Positions 1 through 7,875 of a stretch of DNA of 62,208 bases are shown here, in pieces. The notes under the pieces were generated by a model. It searched no databases. It was not told the DNA's origin and saw only the letters and a program-made list of their open reading frames with translations. Position numbers and translations under genes: made by a program. Every line of letters begins with the position of its first letter. The stretch's first letter is position 1. The stretch covers positions 1 through 62,208 of the forward strand of contig CAZGAV010000014.1 of assembly GCA_964523575.1 (NCBI GenBank), read 5' to 3'. Origin of the DNA: DAOUTW01 sp964523575 (GTDB lineage: Bacteria; Zixibacteria; MSB-5A5; GN15; JAAZOE01).

Positions 1-70
1 AGACCCGGGGTTGCATTAGGTTGATCAGTAACTTAAATCCCGATCTTATGGGCATAGCCAGCCCAATATC

Positions 71-92
71 CCTGCCCGCCGCGGCGGGCAGG
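71..92. repeat. perfect 22-bp GC-rich palindrome
   Basis: The 22 bases read identically on both strands: an 11-base arm beginning CCTGCCCGCCG followed directly by its complement. It lies just beyond the 3' end of the DUF35 gene, in the first 111 bases, which hold no gene. No T-tract follows on the minus strand, so it is not a standard intrinsic terminator. It may be a dispersed REP-like element or a transcript-end stabilising hairpin. Only one copy is seen in this window. Confidence 0.6.
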
Positions 93-111
93 CCACCAAA
101 GGATCCGGCAA

Positions 112-552
112 CTACACCTTCGACCAGGTTGTCCCCGGTTTCTCCAGCGAGTAATAAACCTTAATATCTTCCAACTCCTCAAAGATCTGCGGGACTACCT
201 GAAGATCCATACCGATTTTTATCTCATCGGCCGGGATACTATCTCCGATCCAGGCTAATAACCGCCCGGTTTCCTTCAGGTCGACGACACCGATGGTATA
301 TGGGACGACATCCTCGAATCCCGTAGGGGCGGCATGGATGACCGTATAGGAAAGCAGTTTGGCCTCACCGCTCATTTCAATAAATTCGAAATCTCCCGAA
401 AGACATTTATTGCAGTCGGCGCGAGGCGGGAACGATTCCTGCCCGCATTGTTTGCATTTGGAACCCATCAGGCGGCCGTCCTTGAGGTGGTCGGCAAAAT
501 CGGTGACCTTGGTGTACGGCGAAAAATTGACTTTTCCAAACCATTTGAACAT
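112..552 (-). CDS. DUF35 OB-fold zinc-ribbon acyl-CoA-associated protein
   Basis: A 146-residue protein of the DUF35/OB-fold family, the small partner of SCP-x-type thiolases and related condensing enzymes. A rubredoxin-like zinc ribbon is formed by C33, C36, C47 and C50, followed by an OB-fold (about 55-140) that in known relatives binds the acyl-CoA. The ATG at 552 is chosen because AGGAGGG precedes it by about 8 bases; the frame stays open upstream but would then overlap the thiolase gene. It begins 4 bases after the thiolase stop, so the two are almost certainly cotranscribed and probably form a complex, as in ChsH2-like and archaeal thiolase/DUF35 assemblies. The substrate cannot be read from sequence. 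Confidence 0.88.
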   Translation of the reverse strand: MFKWFGKVNFSPYTKVTDFADHLKDGRLMGSKCKQCGQESFPPRADCNKCLSGDFEFIEMSGEAKLLSYTVIHAAPTGFEDVVPYTIGVVDLKETGRLLAWIGDSIPADEIKIGMDLQVVPQIFEELEDIKVYYSLEKPGTTWSKV

Positions 553-556
553 AAGT

Positions 557-1711
557 CTAATCCCTCCTGAGGACATGGACAAAACAGTATTGCCCGATGC
601 CGCCTACGTTATGAGTCAGTCCGATATCGGCATTCGGAACCTGGCGCACTCCGGCCTCACCCCGGAGTTGTTTGACGATTTCCACCGTCATGGATACGCC
701 GGTGGCTCCGATCGGGTGCCCCTTGGATTTGAGGCCGCCATCGACATTGACCGGTGTTTTCCCTCCGATGTAGGACTGCTTTTCTTCTATGAAACGCCCG
801 CCTTCGCCTTTTTTGCAGAAACCCAAATCTTCGTAGGCCATAATCTCGGCGATGGTGAAGCAGTCATGCACCTCAGCCACCTTAATATCTTTCGCTGTCA
901 CTCCGGCCATTTTATAGGCCGTATTCCCGGCCTGTTCAGCGCTGGGAAGTCCGGTCAGATTCGGCCGACGCAGCACCGACATGCTGGCTGTGGCGCATCC
1001 CATCCCATCCAGCCAGACCACCGGCTTGGATGATTTCTTGGCAATATCCTCGGATGCGAGGATCACGCAGGCCGCACCGTCGGCGTTGGCGCAACAGTCA
1101 TAAACTTGAAAAGGATCGGACACCGGGTCCGATGCCAAAGCCTTTTCGATAGTGATTTCCTTCTGAAACAGCGCATTGGGGTTTTTGGCCCCATAGAAAT
1201 GGTTTTTCACCGCCACCTGAAGCAATTGTTCGCGGGTGGTGCCAAACTCATGCATGTGGCTCATTGCGAACAGAGCGTAATATGCCGGAAAGGTCGTGCC
1301 GAAAACCGATTCCCATTGCACCTCCCCGACCCGGCCCATGAGAGCCAGTATTTCGGGAGTGGAAAGTTCGGTCATTTTCTGACACCCGATCACGGCCATG
1401 AGCTGATGCGTACCCGACTTGATCCCCATCCATGCGGTGCGTATGGCTGCACTTCCTGAAGCGCAGGCAACTTCGGTCAGCCAGGTCGGCAATGGATTCA
1501 ATCCCAGATATTCCTGCACCACTCCGGGAAGCGAACGCTGTTTATGGTATTCAGGAACGGAACCGATGACAGAGCCATCCAGATCCTTGGGATCGATTTG
1601 TGCATCCTGAACCGCCTCGCGATATGCCTCAAACGCCAGTTCCTGAACGGTAGCGTCGCTCCTGCGGCCGAATTGACCATGTCCTATGCCTATAATCCCT
1701 ACTCGGGCCAT
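557..1711 (-). CDS. thiolase-family protein (SCP-x type)
   Basis: A 384-residue thiolase-fold enzyme, close to the usual 390. The acylated cysteine is C83 in EVACASGSAA. H282 (VHDCF) and H332 (SKGHPIGATG) are the catalytic histidines, and the C-terminal motif GGIGQYC carries C376. The form of these motifs matches the SCP2/acetyl-CoA acetyltransferase group that needs a DUF35 partner, encoded directly downstream. It lies 11 bases after the reductase gene in the same operon. Expected reaction: CoA-dependent cleavage of a 3-oxoacyl-CoA, or the reverse Claisen condensation. Together with the SDR reductase it could work in degradation, or in making 3-hydroxyacyl-CoA. Chain length and direction are unknown. 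Confidence 0.9.
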   Translation of the reverse strand: MARVGIIGIGHGQFGRRSDATVQELAFEAYREAVQDAQIDPKDLDGSVIGSVPEYHKQRSLPGVVQEYLGLNPLPTWLTEVACASGSAAIRTAWMGIKSGTHQLMAVIGCQKMTELSTPEILALMGRVGEVQWESVFGTTFPAYYALFAMSHMHEFGTTREQLLQVAVKNHFYGAKNPNALFQKEITIEKALASDPVSDPFQVYDCCANADGAACVILASEDIAKKSSKPVVWLDGMGCATASMSVLRRPNLTGLPSAEQAGNTAYKMAGVTAKDIKVAEVHDCFTIAEIMAYEDLGFCKKGEGGRFIEEKQSYIGGKTPVNVDGGLKSKGHPIGATGVSMTVEIVKQLRGEAGVRQVPNADIGLTHNVGGIGQYCFVHVLRRD

Positions 1712-1722
1712 TTCGGCTCCTC

Positions 1723-2472
1723 CTAAATGTATTGTCCGCCGTCGATCTTGAAAACCTCTCCCGTTATATGGCGCGCCTTGTCGGAGCAGAGAAAGGTCAC
1801 CAGGTGGGCGACATCCTCGGGTTCGGCGATACGTCCCAGTACGGTTTCATCGATGGCTTTGTTGAGGAATTCAGCCGGGATGTTGCGGGCCATATCGGTC
1901 ATGACCATTCCCGGAGCGACAACATTGACGGTGACGTTAAACTTACCCAGTTCCCGGGCCAAAGATTTGCTCATGGCTATTTCGCCGCCCTTGGAAGCTG
2001 AATAGTTGGTTTGGGCGAATTTACCCCGCAGACCGTTAATCGAGGAAATATTGATAATCCTTCCACTCTTCTGATCCTTGAACACCAAAGCTGCGGCCTT
2101 GTTATAGTTGAAATAACCTTTCAGGTTGACATTGATGACGTTATCCCATTGTTCCTCGGTCATCTTCCAGATTACTCCGTCCCAGTTAATACCGGCGTTG
2201 CAAACGAGGATATCGAGCTTCCCGAACTCCCGGACGACGGTCTCGACCATATTCTGAGCGTCGGCATGGCTGGACACGTCCGCCTTTACCGCCAGTCCTT
2301 TTCTTCCCATGGCCGCGATCTCTTCAACCACCTTTTTGGCCTCGGTATCATGGCGCCGGTAGTTGATGGCCACATTGCAACCCTCACGGGCCAGGTCCAG
2401 AGCTATGGCTGTCCCGATTCCCATGCTGCCGCCGGTAACAATGGCTCCTCTGCCTTCCAGACCCAGATCCAT
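1723..2472 (-). CDS. SDR 3-oxoacyl-[ACP]/acetoacetyl-CoA reductase
   Basis: A 249-residue classical short-chain dehydrogenase of FabG/PhaB type. The cofactor motif TGGSMGIG is at 13-20 and NAG at 92-94. Catalytic S144, Y157 and K161 lie in the context TNYSASKGG, and the C-terminal FKIDGG motif is present. It is first in a minus-strand operon with thiolase and DUF35 genes. The pairing with a thiolase suggests an acyl-CoA-linked 3-hydroxyacyl dehydrogenase/reductase rather than the housekeeping FabG, because no other fatty-acid synthesis gene is adjacent. A Shine-Dalgarno (AAAGGAGG) precedes the ATG at 2472. FabG and PhaB cannot be separated by sequence alone here. Confidence 0.88.
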   Translation of the reverse strand: MDLGLEGRGAIVTGGSMGIGTAIALDLAREGCNVAINYRRHDTEAKKVVEEIAAMGRKGLAVKADVSSHADAQNMVETVVREFGKLDILVCNAGINWDGVIWKMTEEQWDNVINVNLKGYFNYNKAAALVFKDQKSGRIINISSINGLRGKFAQTNYSASKGGEIAMSKSLARELGKFNVTVNVVAPGMVMTDMARNIPAEFLNKAIDETVLGRIAEPEDVAHLVTFLCSDKARHITGEVFKIDGGQYI

Positions 2473-2518
2473 CTATCGTCCTCCTTTGCATGGTGGAAAG
2501 AAATACTGGCGTGTAAGC

Positions 2519-2549
2519 ATATTACCTGTCTGAATAAAGATACTGTCAA
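2519..2549 (-). promoter_or_regulatory. possible promoter of the reductase-thiolase-DUF35 operon
   Basis: On the minus strand TTGACA (2549-2544) is followed after 19 bases by TAATAT (2524-2519), 47 bases before the start codon at 2472. The -35 is perfect and the -10 is one base from consensus, but the 19-base spacer is long, so the assignment is tentative. The rest of the 344-base gap 2473-2816 holds no gene I can support. Confidence 0.4.
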
Positions 2550-2704
2550 AAAACTAAGACCAAAATATATCGCCACCTTCTCTGAAAATCAAGGTTTTTT
2601 CCCGAAAGAGTAATATTTTGATCGAAACAAGGGTTTCCATCACGATTTCGGCCGTGCCGGCTGATTTCACGATAACCGACGTGAATTCCCCGGGCTAATC
2701 CAGC

Positions 2705-2734
2705 TTGACATTGACCTCAGATTGGCCGTATTTT
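2705..2734 (+). promoter_or_regulatory. promoter of the molybdenum hydroxylase accessory operon
   Basis: TTGACA (2705-2710), an 18-base spacer and TATTTT (2729-2734) predict a transcript starting near 2741. The leader of about 76 bases contains a 23-codon reading frame, ATG at 2749 to TGA at 2818-2820. Its stop overlaps the ATG at 2817 of the first structural gene. That arrangement would permit translational coupling, but the putative ribosome site of the leader frame (AGGAG) is only one base from its ATG. Confidence 0.5.
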
Positions 2735-2816
2735 CCATAGTGAGGAGCATGATACGAGGCACGCAGATGAGCCGCAGAAGGGTGAACTCACAGCTCCTGA
2801 GGCCTGCGATACCGGC

Positions 2817-3437
2817 ATGATGACGGTAACGGATATGAAGATTACAGGCGTTGTTCTGGCTGCGGGCGCCTCATCGCGCATGGGGCCGGTCAATAAACTG
2901 ACCCTGGCATATTGCGGCCGCACAATTATTGAGGAAGTCCTGATACAGATGTCTAATTCGAGCGTATCCGATATCCTCGTCGTTACCGGCTTTGAACATA
3001 CTCGAATCGAAGGAATGCTGGCCGGGTATCGAAATGATCGGATAGATTTTGTTTATAACCGTGATTACCGCCTCGGGCGGGCATCATCCATAAAATGTGC
3101 CATTGAACGTATACGCCATCGTACTGATGCGGCGCTTTTTATGGTGGCGGACAAGCCACAGGTCAAGAGTTCCCTTATAGACAGGGCCGTCGATTTATTC
3201 CGGGTGAAGCGGCCGGCCCTTCTCTTTGTCGAAACCCCGGCCGGGCGCGGCCACCCGATTATCTTCTCGGAAATAATGTTTGATGAATTAATGTGCCTCA
3301 AGGGTGATCGGGTTGGGGATGACCTGGTGAAAAAGCACGAGCGCGGGACGGTACGATTACATGATCCGGATTTGCAGGAAGATATCGATAGCGAAGAGGA
3401 TTACCGCGCTCTGATTAACAGAATAACGAGGGAATGA
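2817..3437 (+). CDS. MocA/MobA-like nucleotidyltransferase (molybdenum cofactor)
   Basis: A 206-residue NTP-transferase of the MobA-like fold, closest in type to MocA, which joins CMP to molybdopterin for xanthine-dehydrogenase-family enzymes. The nucleotide-binding signature LAAGASSRMG starts at about residue 14. The metal-binding stretch is ADKPQV at 111-116, where MocA usually has an acidic DQP/DMP motif. Its end overlaps xdhC by ATGA, and it heads the three-gene selenium-dependent hydroxylase cassette. Candidate starts are ATG at 2817, 2820 and 2835, none with a good Shine-Dalgarno; 2835 would put the protein start at MKITGVV, typical for the family. The nucleotide (CTP or GTP) is inferred from context only. 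Confidence 0.82.
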   Translation: MMTVTDMKITGVVLAAGASSRMGPVNKLTLAYCGRTIIEEVLIQMSNSSVSDILVVTGFEHTRIEGMLAGYRNDRIDFVYNRDYRLGRASSIKCAIERIRHRTDAALFMVADKPQVKSSLIDRAVDLFRVKRPALLFVETPAGRGHPIIFSEIMFDELMCLKGDRVGDDLVKKHERGTVRLHDPDLQEDIDSEEDYRALINRITRE

Positions 3438-4225
3438 TGGAATCGGATATTTTCGAGGAAATATATAACCGGCAAAAAGCCGGGCATCCGTTCGTACTGG
3501 CTATAATCATCAAAACCTCCGGATCTTCACCCCGCAGGGCGGGCGCTAAAATGCTGGTATTCCCCGACGGGACGGCGGCGGGGACTATCGGCGGCGGAAA
3601 CTTCGAGAAACTGGTGATCGATGATTCCCTCACCCTCCTCGAATCGAATGCCGGACATTTACTGAAAACATACACGTTTTCCAAGGCCGGGGCGGGTGCA
3701 ACGGGGATGTCCTGTGGCGGCGAGGCTGAAGTTTTCATGGAGGTCAATGTCAGACCGAGGAAATTAGTAATTTTCGGCGCCGGCCATATCGGCCGGGAAC
3801 TGGTCCGTCTCGCCGCCGGCTCCGGATTCTTGATTTCGGTTGTCGATGATCGCCCCGATATTCTAAGCAGGTATGACCGGTCGGTCACTACCATCCGGAC
3901 CGATCATGAATACCAGGAGCATTTCCCCTCGCTCGACAGCGACAGTTATGTGGTCATCGTCACCCGCTCCCATAATATCGATCGCCTGATTCTGGAGCGG
4001 GTTTTGAAGGGGAAGTACACCTACGTTGGTATGATAGGCTCCAAGGCCAAAATCGCGAAACTATTCTCGATACTTGAAGAATCGGGGATTGACCGCGCGC
4101 GGCTGGATCAGGTCTGCGCGCCGATCGGGCTGGATATCAAGGGGGAAGGTCCCTATGAGATCGCCGTCTCCATAATGGCCGAGCTGATTGCCGCCAAAAA
4201 TAAGATAGTGCGTTCCCGAGTATGA
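3434..4225 (+). CDS. XdhC/CoxI-family molybdenum hydroxylase maturation protein
   Basis: A 263-residue protein with the two XdhC domains. The N-terminal XdhC_CoxI domain (about 1-100) carries GTIGGGNFE and MSCGGEAEVF. A C-terminal Rossmann domain contains FGAGHIGREL at about 114-123. XdhC proteins bind molybdenum cofactor, help to add its terminal sulfur and insert it into xanthine-dehydrogenase-family enzymes. Start and end both overlap neighbours by ATGA (mocA-like upstream, yqeB-like downstream), which indicates tight translational coupling. GAGGGA precedes the ATG. The neighbouring yqeB-type gene points to the version dedicated to selenium-containing hydroxylases. No hydroxylase subunit lies in the window. 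Confidence 0.88.
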   Translation: MMESDIFEEIYNRQKAGHPFVLAIIIKTSGSSPRRAGAKMLVFPDGTAAGTIGGGNFEKLVIDDSLTLLESNAGHLLKTYTFSKAGAGATGMSCGGEAEVFMEVNVRPRKLVIFGAGHIGRELVRLAAGSGFLISVVDDRPDILSRYDRSVTTIRTDHEYQEHFPSLDSDSYVVIVTRSHNIDRLILERVLKGKYTYVGMIGSKAKIAKLFSILEESGIDRARLDQVCAPIGLDIKGEGPYEIAVSIMAELIAAKNKIVRSRV

Positions 4226-5037
4226 CCCGGCCCTATATTCGTAATAGGATTATCGTGCGGGGCGCCGGCGATGTTGCGTCAGGAGTTATCCGATGCCTGT
4301 TAGCGGCGGGTTTCGATGTCTTGGCCCTGGAAAAGCCCGATCCCGACTGCGTCAGGCGATATGTCTGCTTTGCCGAAGCGTTTTTCGAAAAAAAAGTCTC
4401 GGTCGAAGGATTCACCGCTATTCTTGTCGGTAATGTCGAGGAGGCTATCATTACAGCCGAATCCGGCCAGGTACCCCTGATGGTTGATCCCAAGGCTGAA
4501 ACACTCCCCGACCTGCTTCCGATGGCCGTGATAGACGCTCGCATGTTAAAGGAAAACATAGACACCACGACAGATATGGCCCCCATTGTAATCGGCCTCG
4601 GCCCAGGATTCATCGCTGGAAAAAATTGCCATGCCGCCATCGAAACCATAAGGGGAAACGATTTGGGGGACGTTATTTATTCCGGCTCGCCCCGGGCCGA
4701 TACCGGGGTTCCCGCTCCCGTCGACGGCGTTAGTTCACAAAGAGTCCTTCGCTCTCCCACGGATGGGAAGTTCACCTCCTATTGCCGGATTGGCGACCGG
4801 GTCAGTGCCGGTCGGATAATCGGCGAGGTGGCCGGAACTCCCGTTGTCGCCAAAATTGACGGGGTTGTCCGGGGTATAATATATGACGGCCTGACCGTAT
4901 CGCACCGTCAGAAAATTGGAGATATCGACCCGAGGGGCATCAGGGAATTATGCTATCGGATATCGGACAAATCTGACGCGATCGGCGCGGGGGTACTCAA
5001 GGCCCTGCAGACCTTGATCAACTCACTCAAAAATTGA
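4222..5037 (+). CDS. yqeB: YqeB-type selenium-dependent molybdenum hydroxylase accessory protein
   Basis: A 271-residue protein of the EF2563/YqeB family. It starts with the dinucleotide-binding-like motif RGAGDVASG at 13-21, and later has IGLGPGFIAGKNCH and the HxxIET-like segment CHAAIET. In comparative-genomics work this family occurs with selD in organisms that use labile selenium as a cofactor in molybdenum hydroxylases; its exact reaction is unknown. It closes the operon mocA-like/xdhC/yqeB with a 4-base overlap. The C-terminal half (about 165-245) resembles a biotinyl-lipoyl-like region with alternating Gly/Val (GDRVSAGRIIGEV). The family call is confident, the function less so. Confidence 0.85.
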   Translation: MTRPYIRNRIIVRGAGDVASGVIRCLLAAGFDVLALEKPDPDCVRRYVCFAEAFFEKKVSVEGFTAILVGNVEEAIITAESGQVPLMVDPKAETLPDLLPMAVIDARMLKENIDTTTDMAPIVIGLGPGFIAGKNCHAAIETIRGNDLGDVIYSGSPRADTGVPAPVDGVSSQRVLRSPTDGKFTSYCRIGDRVSAGRIIGEVAGTPVVAKIDGVVRGIIYDGLTVSHRQKIGDIDPRGIRELCYRISDKSDAIGAGVLKALQTLINSLKN

Positions 5038-5058
5038 TACCTCAAAGAACGGCTGATT

Positions 5059-5490
5059 TCACTTCCGGGACTCACTAAGTCTATCGCTGAGATCATTTCG
5101 GGGTCTGACATACCGGGCTTCAGCTTCGGCCACGGTTTCGCCGTCCTGATTGACGGCTTTTCCCTCGGCATAATAGACAACCCCGTTCGCTCCGGTATTG
5201 CGCCCCTCCAGGTGAAGCTTGTCACCAGAAAAGACAGGCTTTTTCAGGCGAACCGTTATTTCTGCGGTGACGGCCAGGATATCCATGGCCAGCAAGGCCT
5301 TTATCATGACTTCATCAAGCAGGGCAGCGATTATGCCACCATGGAGGATGTTTTTGTAGCCAGCATAGACTTCTTCGGCAGTAATATCGCAAACGGCCTT
5401 TTCGCCATCCCAGAAAAACCTGGCCTTGAGACCGATTCGGTTTTCCTGCCCGCAAATAAAGCATCCCGGATACAGAGGGATCTCTTTCAT
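5059..5490 (-). CDS. PaaI-type hotdog-fold thioesterase
   Basis: A 143-residue single hotdog domain. The segment CFICGQENRIGL near the N terminus and the helix motif HGGIIAALLDEVM (50-62) are typical of PaaI/4HBT-type acyl-CoA thioesterases. D59/E60 stand where the catalytic carboxylate lies in relatives, and the later LEGRNTGANGVVYYAEG forms the hotdog strands. It would hydrolyse an acyl-CoA thioester in the cytoplasm. It converges on the yqeB-like gene, with 21 bases between the two stops, and is transcribed away from the acyl-CoA dehydrogenase. The acyl substrate is unknown. Confidence 0.85.
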   Translation of the reverse strand: MKEIPLYPGCFICGQENRIGLKARFFWDGEKAVCDITAEEVYAGYKNILHGGIIAALLDEVMIKALLAMDILAVTAEITVRLKKPVFSGDKLHLEGRNTGANGVVYYAEGKAVNQDGETVAEAEARYVRPRNDLSDRLSESRK

Positions 5491-5679
5491 GCGCCAAAAT
5501 TAAAGAGGACATGATCTCAATTCAAGAAGAAAATCCGAGGGTGATAAGCCCTGGTACGAGCGGCTTCCGGGATAATTTTCATCCCGGATATAAGTTGGAC
5601 TTGCGCAAGGCATAATTGACTGCTTAAATTGAGCCATCAGAAATTATAATCCAGGCCCTCCAGGCCAAAGGAGGAAAAA

Positions 5680-6813
5680 TTGAGTTTGTACGGATTAACC
5701 GATGAACAGCTTGAATTCGGCGCCATGGCGCGGCAATTTTGCGAGAAGCGCGTGAAACCGATTGCCAGGAAACTCGATGACGAGGGTTTGACGGCTGATT
5801 TTCTTGCGGAACTGGCCGACCTTGGATACCTCGGCTGTTCGATTCCGGAGCAATATGGAGGTGCAGGAATTGATGCTTTTGCCCTGGCCTGTATGATCGA
5901 GGAATTCGCCCGGGCCAGCGGCGGCCTGGCGACCACGATTGCCGCCCATCTCAGCCTCGGCTGCAAGTCGATCGAGTTGTATGGAACCGACAAGCAGAAA
6001 GACGAATATCTGCCAGAGATGGCGAAGGGAAATATCGCATCCTTCTGTCTCACCGAACCCAATGCCGGGACCGACGTCTTCTCGATCGAGGCCAAAGCCG
6101 AGACCAAGGATGGGTCTTATATCCTTAATGGGGAAAAACATTTCATAACGTCCGCCGACGTGGCCAAATATTTTGTCGTTTTCTGCAAGACCGACAAAGG
6201 CCCCACTGCATTTCTAGTCGAGCGCGACGCCAACGGCCTTTCGGTTGGTCGCCCCGAAAAAAAACTGGGGATTAAATCCTCGAAAACATGCAGTGTCAAC
6301 TTCCAGGACGTTAGCGTGCCCGCTGAAAATATTGTCGGTCCGATGGGCAAAGGTCTCAGAGTCGCCTTAAGCGTTCTCGATTACGGCCGGCTGGGGGTTG
6401 GGGCATTGGCCCTTGGCATCGCGGAACAGGCCTTTTCGGAGGCGGTCGAATTCGCCCAAAACCGCGTTCAATTCGGCAAATCGATTGCCAGCTTCCAGAC
6501 CACCCAGTTCAAATTTGCGGATATGCGAACTGAAATCGATGCCGCTCGCTACTTGCTTTACCGCGCTCTGGCCTTATCCTGCGATGGCAAACGTTTTTCG
6601 ACCGAAGCTGCTATGGCCAAACTGAAGGCTTCCGAGGTCGCCTCCAGCGTGGCCGACCAGAATATTCAGATACATGGTGGTTACGGCTATACCGAAGACT
6701 ACAACGCCGAGCGGCTGTGGCGCGACGGGCGGATTACCCGGATTTACGAAGGCACCTCTGAAGCCATGCGGACGATTATCGGTGGCGCTTACCGGGGTAA
6801 AAGGGAAGGCTGA
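5680..6813 (+). CDS. acyl-CoA dehydrogenase
   Basis: A 377-residue FAD enzyme of the acyl-CoA dehydrogenase family. The N-terminal helical domain (1-120) leads into signature CLTEPNAGTD at 123-132; the second signature region, QIHGGYGYTEDYNAERLWRD, lies at about 330-350. The presumed catalytic base is E357 in RIYEGTSEAM, the position used by short/medium-chain and glutaryl-type enzymes. It oxidises acyl-CoA to trans-2-enoyl-CoA and passes electrons to ETF. Translation starts at TTG 5680, supported by AAAGGAGG seven bases upstream (5668-5674); no in-frame ATG fits the family N terminus. The gene is monocistronic and ends in a clear terminator. Confidence 0.93.
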   Translation: MSLYGLTDEQLEFGAMARQFCEKRVKPIARKLDDEGLTADFLAELADLGYLGCSIPEQYGGAGIDAFALACMIEEFARASGGLATTIAAHLSLGCKSIELYGTDKQKDEYLPEMAKGNIASFCLTEPNAGTDVFSIEAKAETKDGSYILNGEKHFITSADVAKYFVVFCKTDKGPTAFLVERDANGLSVGRPEKKLGIKSSKTCSVNFQDVSVPAENIVGPMGKGLRVALSVLDYGRLGVGALALGIAEQAFSEAVEFAQNRVQFGKSIASFQTTQFKFADMRTEIDAARYLLYRALALSCDGKRFSTEAAMAKLKASEVASSVADQNIQIHGGYGYTEDYNAERLWRDGRITRIYEGTSEAMRTIIGGAYRGKREG

Positions 6814-6868
6814 CAGGACGGGAGCTTTGCAAACTAAATTTAATGCAGCGGGAATTCTCCCGCGGCAT

Positions 6869-6901
6869 GGGCCGCCTTTAGACCGGGCGGCCCTTTTTTT
6901 T
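6869..6901 (+). terminator. intrinsic terminator after acyl-CoA dehydrogenase gene
   Basis: GGGCCGCC (6869-6876) pairs with GGCGGCCC (6886-6893) around a 9-base loop and is followed by eight T residues. It is a textbook intrinsic terminator on the plus strand, between the acyl-CoA dehydrogenase gene and the convergent meaB. Confidence 0.92.
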
Positions 6902-6927
6902 GATGTCAGGGATAATGCGAAAGAGGA

Positions 6928-7872
6928 TCACCGGTCCGACTTATATCTTGTATAGAGCCTGTATCCGGCCGTAAAGGGGTCGTCCTCGCCATTCATAATC
7001 TTTACTGCCACTTCATTGAGAACTTCCTCGGTTACGACTGTCGATCGCAGATCACCGTTAATCAGCCGTTGAATCACCTGTTCGATTTTCTTCTTGAGCT
7101 GATGCCCGCGCCTGATTTTCAGTTTGCCGCTGGTTTTCAGATAATGCTCGTGTTTTTCAATTTCGGCCAGCAGCCGCGGGATATTCTTATTATGAATCGC
7201 TTCGGTCGATATGGCCGGGACCGTCCAGTCTGAGGTTTCGGTCCGCATCTGGAGAGCCGATTGGAGATCATAGATCATCTGGTCAGCGCCGGCCCGGTCG
7301 GCTTTGTTGACGGCGAAGACATCGGCGATTTCCATCAGCCCGGCCTTGAGGGCCTGAATGGCATCGCCCGATTCCGGCACCAGCACCACCACCACGGTAT
7401 CGCAGGCGTCGATGATATCCAATTCCATCTGGCCGACGCCGACGGTTTCAATTATCATGGTGTCGAAACCGAAGGCATCCAGCGCCACCGTCACATTGGA
7501 GGTCGCTAGAGCCAGCCCGCCGGTCGATCCCCGACTGCCCATGGAACGGATAAAAACGCCTTTGTCCTGAGGAATATCCTGCATCCGCAGGCGGTCGCCG
7601 AGAAGAGCGCCGCCGGTGAAGGGTGAACTGGGATCGACGCAGACAATGGCCACCTTGCGGCCCTGTTCGACCAGAAGGCCGGCCAGACGGTTGACGAGCG
7701 ATGATTTACCGCCTCCGGGCGGGCCGGTCAGGCCGACCCGGTAAATGCCGGTGGTCCGACGGTAGAGGCGAGACAGAAGTTCCTGATATCCTTCGCCGCG
7801 ATCCTCGATATGGGTGATAATCCGGGAGAGGGCGACAACCGAGCCTTCCAGAAACTTATCGTAAAGTGACAT
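6928..7872 (-). CDS. meaB: methylmalonyl-CoA mutase-associated GTPase MeaB
   Basis: A 314-residue G3E-family GTPase (MeaB/ArgK). The P-loop is GPPGGGKSS at about 50-58. Further family motifs are DPSSPFTGGALLGDR, IRSMGSRGSTGGLA and the specificity motif NKAD. MeaB guards adenosylcobalamin in methylmalonyl-CoA mutase and gates cofactor loading. The mutase genes are not in this window, but a cobalamin adenosyltransferase is (45502-46068). The start ATG is 3 bases beyond the recJ stop, so the two are probably cotranscribed, an unusual pairing. Related enzymes such as IcmF and the HypB/UreG groups differ in domain layout. Confidence 0.93.
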   Translation of the reverse strand: MSLYDKFLEGSVVALSRIITHIEDRGEGYQELLSRLYRRTTGIYRVGLTGPPGGGKSSLVNRLAGLLVEQGRKVAIVCVDPSSPFTGGALLGDRLRMQDIPQDKGVFIRSMGSRGSTGGLALATSNVTVALDAFGFDTMIIETVGVGQMELDIIDACDTVVVVLVPESGDAIQALKAGLMEIADVFAVNKADRAGADQMIYDLQSALQMRTETSDWTVPAISTEAIHNKNIPRLLAEIEKHEHYLKTSGKLKIRRGHQLKKKIEQVIQRLINGDLRSTVVTEEVLNEVAVKIMNGEDDPFTAGYRLYTRYKSDR

Positions 7873-7875
7873 AAT

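Noticed and set aside
2600..2816. Remnant of a molybdenum hydroxylase subunit upstream of the accessory genes
   Set aside because: No frame in this stretch shows hydroxylase motifs; only a short leader frame and a promoter are visible.
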